Shown here one piece after another: positions 57,715 to 64,000 of a DNA stretch of 64,000 nt (its first letter is position 1; the number at the start of each line of letters is the position of its first letter). The DNA comes from Dallia pectoralis. Its lineage: Eukaryota; Chordata; Actinopteri; Esociformes; Umbridae. The translations under genes and the position numbers were made by a program. Where the stretch lies: NCBI GenBank assembly GCA_029465975.1, contig CM055745.1, forward strand, positions 9,028,203 to 9,092,202, read 5' to 3'. The notes under the pieces are model-generated. The model searched no databases and was not told where the DNA came from. It was given only the letters and a program-made list of their open reading frames with translations.

Positions 57715-59092
57715 GGCCCGTATTCATAAAGAATCTAAAGAATCCTCTCAGAAAACTCTTATCTTAAAAACTTTTTCAGTAGGAGTCTTAGCTTAAGAGC
57801 GATTCGGGACCGATCTGAGAGCAACTCTGAGTAAGGAAAAGACAAAAACTTTTATCTTAGTGAGGAGGCGGGGCTGACCCCATTGCTATGTATGTCACAA
57901 TCTTTTGAAAACTGTGATTGGTTGGTTGTCCAAGAAGGAAAAAAATAGTGATTTTAAGTATAGGGTCTATTCTACGTCTTCACTCTGAAATTACATCCGT
58001 GATTTGACCGTTCTCATACACACACACACTATATATATGTGTATACAAATCCATTTTTATATTTACAATGCTTTTAACTTCCTATTCGATATTTGATTGG
58101 CTTAAAATGATTAAAATAGTTCTACTCTTTCCAACTTGAACGTTTATGCTGTGGTACCTATTTCTATTAACATAAACGTCCTCATCTTCCGACGGTGCAA
58201 TAATTCGGATGTGGGTTTCATCAATTACTCCGACAACACCAGGAAGCCGGCTATATTCATAAATGCAGTTTTATTGATTCATCCAGATATATATTTATAT
58301 AATATATATGAATGCCACGTAAGAATTGTGATGAGGTGGCTATTAGTGTTGTTTTCTAATAACTGTGCGCAACTTTAATTGGTTTTGGGGTTTGATATTC
58401 GCGGGATTACTTAGAAGGTTCTTTTGTGTTAGTTGGTTGGAGTTAGACATGGAAAAGAATGGAGCCATACAGTTTATAGACACCTAACTATCTCTTTTTT
58501 GTTTACTATTAAGTCGTATTTTCACTCCAATGTTGTTCAGTATTTTGATACGTTGATACTTTGTGCCAATTATTATTTGTTACAAAGTTAAATTAAAAAC
58601 GAAAAAACTTGATCGAATTGTCCTGTGGATTTATTAAGGGAATAGTTGAGTGTCAAACTAAGGCTAAACTAAACTCTACATTGTGATTACTTTCATTTCT
58701 GGCACTATGGCATTTCTGCGCTGAGTCTGAGATGTTAGCACGTCTCTAATAAGATCAGTCACAAACATGATCCCTGCACGATCTAATATATAGCGTCTTA
58801 TTTACTCAATGTCATCCATTGTCTGCAACACATTTCTTCTCCCTCTTCGTCTTTCGGCCATTTTCTCCTTTGCTAAAGAAACTCTTAAGCCTCTTAAAAG
58901 TCCTCGTCCGTGCTCCTAACAATTTTGAACTTAAGACCTCTTTTAAGGGTTAAGATGCTTTATGAATTACTTTTATCTTTACTAGGATTTTTCTTAAATT
59001 TTAAGAGTAAACGCCCACAATTCTAAGAATTTTCTTAGAATTTGGACACTAGGAGCTACTTTTACCATTAAGATGCTTTATGAATACGGGCC
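57715..59092 (-). mobile_element. PIF/Harbinger transposon with CTG target duplication
   Basis: Inverted ends GGCCCGTATTCATAAAG and complement, with CTG on both sides (57712-57714, 59093-59095); a 3-bp duplication is typical of PIF/Harbinger. Internal inverted motifs rich in TCTTAAG extend the TIRs. The interior carries remnants of a HARBI1-like nuclease on the minus strand. Confidence 0.85.
58130..58861 (-). pseudogene. HARBI1-like Harbinger nuclease remnant
   Basis: Minus strand from 58861: MAERRRGRRNVLQTMDDIE, one stop, then RAGIMFVTDLIRDVLTSQTQ and RRNAIVPEMKVIT. After a deleted and unrecognisable section comes RLPGVVGVIDETHIRIIAPS (about 58180-58240), where GVID carries a catalytic Asp of the Harbinger DDE nuclease. 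Most of the rest is missing. Confidence 0.8.
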
Positions 59093-59995
59093 CTGATATT
59101 TCCCCTGGGTATTGTTTTATTGTTTCTTGGTTATAATGAGAGTTTGGTAATGCTTGCTCAGATTTCACTTTCCCACTATTAATCTACAACACAAACTGTC
59201 CAATGCTGTTACTGAAATTGGAAAAAAAGGATTTAAAAAAAAACATAGGCTAGGTAATACAATTCTATCAGCTTCTCAAAATACGCAGGCGCTGTAGCCT
59301 TAAAAATGAATGGTGCCAAAGTCCGACGAGTAATCTGATCAAGAGGGCAAGACAAGTGCCGAATGAACCATACTGATGTTTTAGATCCATAGACGACAAA
59401 TGTTTATTGAAAAAGGAAAATGCAAACAAATTCTGCTGAATAATCAGTGGACCTCCCCACCAGAGCAGGTAAGAATTAGTGACTACTTCTGTAATGTATA
59501 AAAAAGCATTAACTGTGGATCACAGACTTGCAATCTCTTTCTAAGAGAACATTACATTACACATTAAGATCACATTTGAAATAACATAATCCCACCAGTC
59601 TATTCTGTCATATCAAATATGTTTAGGGTCACAACTATTTAATACTAGCTATTAAGTTGAAAATACACTGTACACAGTTTAGTTAACAACAGGATGGGGT
59701 TACATCAATAATGGGACAATACATAACTTGTAAGACATGACATTAACCCTCAAGTTATTTATGGTGTAATACAGTAAAGATTCCAGTTCATAGTCTAATT
59801 AAAATGGACTACTGCTGTAAGGTATGTGACATTGCACGAGCAGTACAAAATACTAGACACGTATTCATATCCTTACTGGTCAATTTACCTTAACTACTTT
59901 TGCATATGCGCAATAGATAGTAGGCTACATTAACACAGCTTATAAACACGTATTAACTTGGTAAGCTATCCCTTGCTTTCAAAAGGTAGACCTAT
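59093..59995. other. Right arm, unique part with ERV empty site
   Basis: Inverse of 55680-55813, then 52870-53150, then 46766-46890. The target site GACC (complement of 59627-59630) shows the sequence without ERV. No gene. Confidence 0.7.
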
Positions 59996-59997
59996 AT

Positions 59998-61935
59998 GCC
60001 GTTTAACAATACAGACACTATGTACACGTTTAACAATACGTTAACAATACAGACACTATGTACACGTTTAACAATACAGACACTATGTACACGTTTAACA
60101 ATACAGACACTATGTACACGTTTAACAATACAGACACTATGTACACGTTTAACAATACAGACACTATGTACACGTTTAACAATACAGACGTTTAACTATG
60201 TACACGTTTAACAATACAGACACTATGTACACGTTTAACAATACAGACACTATGTACACGTTTAACAATACAGACACTATGTACACGTTTAACAATACAG
60301 ACACTATGTACACGTTTAACAATACAGACACTATGTACACGTTTAACAATACAGACACTATGTACAGACGACAGTTTAACTATGTACACGTTTAACAATA
60401 CAGACACTATGTACACGTTTAACAATACAGACACTATGTACACGTTTTAACAATACAGACGTTTAACAATACTATGTACACGTTTAACAATACTATGTAC
60501 ACGTTTAACAATACAGACACTATGTACACGTTTAACAATACAGACACTATGTACACGTTTAACAATACAGACTATGTACACGTTTAACAATACAGACACT
60601 ATGTACACGTTTAACAATACAATACAGTTTAACAATACAGACACTATGTTTAACACGTTTAACAATACTATGTACACGTTTAACAATACAGACAATACAG
60701 TTTAACAATACAGACACTATGTACACGTTTAACAATACAGACGCTATGTACACGTTTAACAATACAGAACAACGTTTAACAATACAGATGTACACGTTTA
60801 ACAAACAATACAGACGCTATGTGTTTAACAATACAGACGTTTAACAATACAGACACTATGTACACGTTTAACAATACAGACACTATGTACACGTTTAACA
60901 ACAATACAGTTTAACAATACAGACACTATGTACACGTTTAACAATACAGACGCTATGTACACGTTTAACAATACAGACGCTATGTACACGTTTAACAATA
61001 CAGACACTATGTACACGTTTAACAATAACGTTTAACTAATACAGACGCTATGTACACGTTTAACAAACAATACAGTTTAACAATACAGACGCTATGTACA
61101 CGTTTAACAATACGCTATACACGTTTAACAATACAGACACTATGTTTAACAATACACGTTTAACAATACAGACGCTACACGTTTAACAATACTATGTACA
61201 CGTTTAACAATACAGACGCTATGTACACGTTTAACAATACAGACTATGTACACGTTTAACAATACACTATGTACACGTTTAACAATACAGACACTATGTA
61301 CACGTTTGTCACGACCGCTGTATTGTGTAGTGTAGGAAGCCATGTGCAGAGTCGTGGATAATCCGTTTAACAGGTTTATTTAACCATACAAAAGTAAAAC
61401 AAACCGTGAACGGCGAAAAACACTAAACTGTGGCACTGAAATGAAAATGCGCATATAGCGACTTAAACAAACACATTACAATAACCGCAGTAGTATAACC
61501 CACTCACCTCTAAAATAACGTGTGACATGTAACAATGCGAAGCAACGAGTGTACTGCTCGCGACCCTCTTATATCCCAGATAAAGTGACAGATTACTAAC
61601 AGCTGTGACCACGTGAAAGAGGAAGTAATCACAGCTAGTGAGTACAAAAACACGGAAGTGGATCACCGAAATGGAAGTGTAGCAACGCCACCACACCAAT
61701 CGTGACAACGTTTAACAATACAGACGCTATGTACACGTTTAACAATACAGACGCTATGTACACGTTTAACAATACAGAGGCTATGTACACGTTTAACAAT
61801 ACAGACGCTATGTACACGTTTAACAATACAGAGGCTATGTACACGTTTAACAATACAGACACTATGTACACGTTTAACAATACAGACGCTATGTACACGT
61901 TTAACAATACAGACGCTATGTATACGTTTATCTCA
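59998..61935 (-). repeat. 27-bp minisatellite, inverse copy, expanded and disordered
   Basis: Complement units (GTTTAACAATACAGACACTA + TGTACAC) over about 1.5 kb in two parts, interrupted by the solo LTR. Many partial units (for example AACAATACGTTTAAC) occur at 60180-61300, whereas the block after the LTR (61708-61935) is regular. Confidence 0.92.
61307..61707 (-). mobile_element. Solo LTR inserted in the 27-bp minisatellite
   Basis: A 401-bp copy of the LTR at 1064-1456 in reverse orientation, with TGTCACG...CGTGACA ends and the 5-bp duplication ACGTT (61302-61306, 61708-61712). ACGTT is part of the minisatellite unit (TACACGTTTAAC), giving an unambiguous insertion site. It is diverged from the other copy, including an altered central region. 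Confidence 0.85.
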
Positions 61936-62178
61936 CGGCGATGTCAGGTTTTGGTACCATTACAGACGCAATGTAGAGCGACGTTAGTTAGCTTTGATAG
62001 TTCTTAGTGGCACTTTCCACCCCTCATACACACACACACACACACACGTAAACACACGTACACGTAAACACACACACGTAAACACACTCACGTAAACACG
62101 CGCTCGTGTAAACACACACACACGTAAACACACGCACACACACACACAGTTATATGTTCAGTATAATAAATCACTTAC

Positions 62179-62225
62179 ATTTCTTCAGTCCTGATATCAA
62201 CCTCTTCTCTCCACAATGATTCAGA
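62179..62225 (-). CDS. NLR short exon, inverse copy
   Basis: 47-bp minus-strand twin of 46050-46096, with the same flanking AG and GTAAGT; encodes LNHCGEKRLISGLKK. Followed outward by (CA)n (62278-62335). Confidence 0.85.
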
Positions 62226-62274
62226 CTGTGGAAGAAGAAGAGCAGCAGACTGTCATTCAGTGACACACAACCTG

Positions 62275-62336
<62 letters not shown>

Positions 62337-62712
62337 CGCACACACACACACACACAAACACTTACTCCCGCCCACACAACGCACACACACACACACAAAC
62401 ACTTACTCCCGCCCACACACACACACTCACTCCCGCCCACACATACACACAACATATTTCAGCATCGTCATGGTAACATGAGACTTTCATCCATTCTACT
62501 TAGAGCATTTTAAGCCCTTACAGACTTTTGCACTTTATTACTTACCAGGTGACATCAGTTAAGTCTATAAGGGTTCAGGGCTTAGGGTTTAGGGGGGACA
62601 TTGGGATTTGAGGAGCTGTTCAACTCAACAAGAAAGATTGTCACGTTCAATATGACAGGATCTCATCACACCCCTACTGGTTACTGACAGAGAAAACATC
62701 TACAGGACATAC

Positions 62713-62886
62713 TTGAGTTTCTCCAGTCTCCAGTGTGGATCCTCCAGTCCAGCAGAGAGCAGTCTGACTCCAGAGTCTCCTGGGTGGTTGTAACTCAGAT
62801 CCAGTTCTTTCAGGTGTGACGGGTTTGACTTCAGAGCTGAGACCAGAGAAGCACAGCCTTCCTCTGTGACCAGACATCCTGAAAGC
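62713..62886 (-). CDS. NLR last LRR exon, inverse copy
   Basis: 174-bp minus-strand twin of 45278-45451 with the same splice sites. The only difference I see is TGTGCTTCTC for TGTGTTTCTC (Val to Ala). With 62179-62225 it forms the 3' end of a second NLR gene facing the first. Confidence 0.88.
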
Positions 62887-63041
62887 CTGCAGAGTCAATC
62901 AGGATTTTATAAACTGCAATTAAAAACCCTGCTTGGGTAGTTGAAGATGCAATCAGTATTATTTGTTTCCAAATTCCATAATCTTTGTGAAATAATGTGT
63001 GTGTGTGTACAATTGTGTGTCACTGAATGACGTCTGCTCCT

Positions 63042-63095
63042 CTTCTTCTTCCACGGTGGATCGACTGTGTGGAAAGAGTGGTTGAGGACTGAAAG
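63042..63095 (+). pseudogene. NLR short exon, third degraded copy
   Basis: Plus-strand remnant of the 47-bp exon (GTGGATCGACTGTGTGGAAA...) with the acceptor altered to CCACGG and internal indels. The upstream LRR exon is inverted relative to it, so it cannot form part of a gene as assembled. Confidence 0.6.
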
Positions 63096-63289
63096 AAAAT
63101 ATAGTGTTTATCTGCTGAACATATAACGTGACGTCTTGTGTGTTTAGAATATGTTTGCGTGTGTTTGCGTGCGTGTGTTTGCGTGTGGTATATGAGAAGT
63201 GAAGATGCCACTAAGGCTATCAAGCTAACCGTCATCCCTGTGTCTGTAATGAATTCCAAAAAACTCTCACATGTAAGATAAGCGTCTGC

Positions 63290-63560
63290 ATAGCGTCTGT
63301 TTATTGACTGTGTACATAGCATTCACCAACATTGTTAAACGTGTGCATAACGTCTGTATTGTTAAGCGTGTACGCGTCTGTAAATGTAAGCATTGTACAG
63401 CTCTGTAATGTAGCGATATTACATAATGTCTGTATTATTAACGTGTACACTGTGTCTGTATTGTTAAGCGTATACATGATGTCTGTATTGATAAGCGTGT
63501 GCATAATGTCTGTATTGTTAGCGTACATAGTGTCTGTGACAAGCGTGTACATAGTGATGG
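63290..63560 (+). repeat. 27-bp minisatellite, third collapsed copy
   Basis: About ten imperfect units related to TTGTTAAACGTGTACATAGC; almost every unit has indels. Confidence 0.7.
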
Positions 63561-64000
63561 CTGACCAGGTAGAAAGCGTGTGCACATGTCATTGTGTTAA
63601 CGTCATTTGCGTCTGCCTTTGAAAGCAGGGATAGCTTACCAAGGATTATGCGTGTTTATAAGCACAATGTTAATGTAAGCCTACCCATCAGTAGCATATG
63701 CAAAAATAAGACATAAGTGACCAGTAAGGTATGAATGCGTGTCTATTTTGTACTGCTCGTGCAATAATCACGCCCGGCAGTAGTCCATTTAGTAGACTAT
63801 GAACTGGAATGCTACTGTATTACGCCATAAATAATGTCATGTCTTTGAGATATGTGTCCCCATTATTGATGTAACCCCATCCTGTTGTTAACTAAACTTG
63901 TGGCAGTGTATTTTCAGCTTATGTAGCTAATTAAGTTGTGACCTAAACATATTTGATATGACAGAATAGACAATTGAGATTATGTTATTTCAAATGTGAT
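63561..64000. other. Third copy of the array flank, ERV-free
   Basis: Inverse of about 59995-59570, continuing to the window end, with indels. It contains an ERV-free target site (GTTGTGACCTAAACAT, 63935-63950). No gene. Confidence 0.65.

Larger units (their letters stand above)
59178..62984 (-). repeat. Right arm of second inverted repeat
   Basis: Inverse of left-arm blocks from 55813 down to 45180, lacking the ERV and 53150-55680, but with a longer 27-bp array and a solo LTR. Confidence 0.85.

Overview
The window is genomic DNA from a ray-finned fish, most likely a teleost. The evidence is a fish-type NLR gene (leader peptides, FISNA/NACHT exon, 174-bp LRR exons and a 47-bp exon, all split by GT-AG introns), several fish-type transposons (Tc1, PIF/Harbinger, hAT, Ty3/Gypsy chromovirus, gammaretrovirus-like ERV) and abundant CA/TA microsatellites and minisatellites. 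Two N runs of exactly 500 bases (27507-28006 and 53370-53869) are scaffold gaps of unknown length. No bacterial, CRISPR or rRNA features are present.

Layout. (1) About 1-26240 is one giant inverted repeat centred near 13175. Its left arm carries the intact 5' part of an NLR gene on the minus strand (2308 down to 1, leaving the window). Its right arm carries a damaged copy of the same exons on the plus strand (25797-26238). Each arm also holds a 1.5-kb TIR transposon and a series of minisatellites (17, 62, 48 and 31 bp), so the two NLR copies lie head to head. (2) 26016-46096 is the plus-strand NLR gene: a FISNA/NACHT exon present twice around a scaffold gap, four LRR exons and a short 47-bp exon. 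The second NACHT copy is split by a tandem, internally deleted Gypsy element. The intron before the LRRs holds a complete but frameshifted chromovirus, and a later intron holds a hAT-like transposase and several minisatellites. (3) About 45180-62984 is a second inverted repeat, placing two NLR 3' ends tail to tail. Its left arm holds a gag-only ERV with apparently identical 727-bp LTRs. Its spacer contains a Tc1 and a Harbinger element. (4) 63000-64000 is a third, degraded plus-strand copy of the tail module.

The real host genes are all NLR (cytosolic innate immune sensor) pieces in alternating orientation; everything else is mobile or tandem-repeat DNA. The left-arm gene copy reads cleanly, whereas right-arm copies carry many one- and two-base indels. 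The palindromes may therefore be partly or wholly assembly or fold-back artefacts. Against a pure artefact, the ERV is present in one arm and absent from its partners, and a solo LTR shows the reverse pattern, so the arms derive from at least two different sequences (paralogues or haplotypes). I found no convincing new biochemical system. The most notable points are the alternating palindromic NLR architecture, the gag-only young ERV and the near-identical duplicated LRR exon modules.
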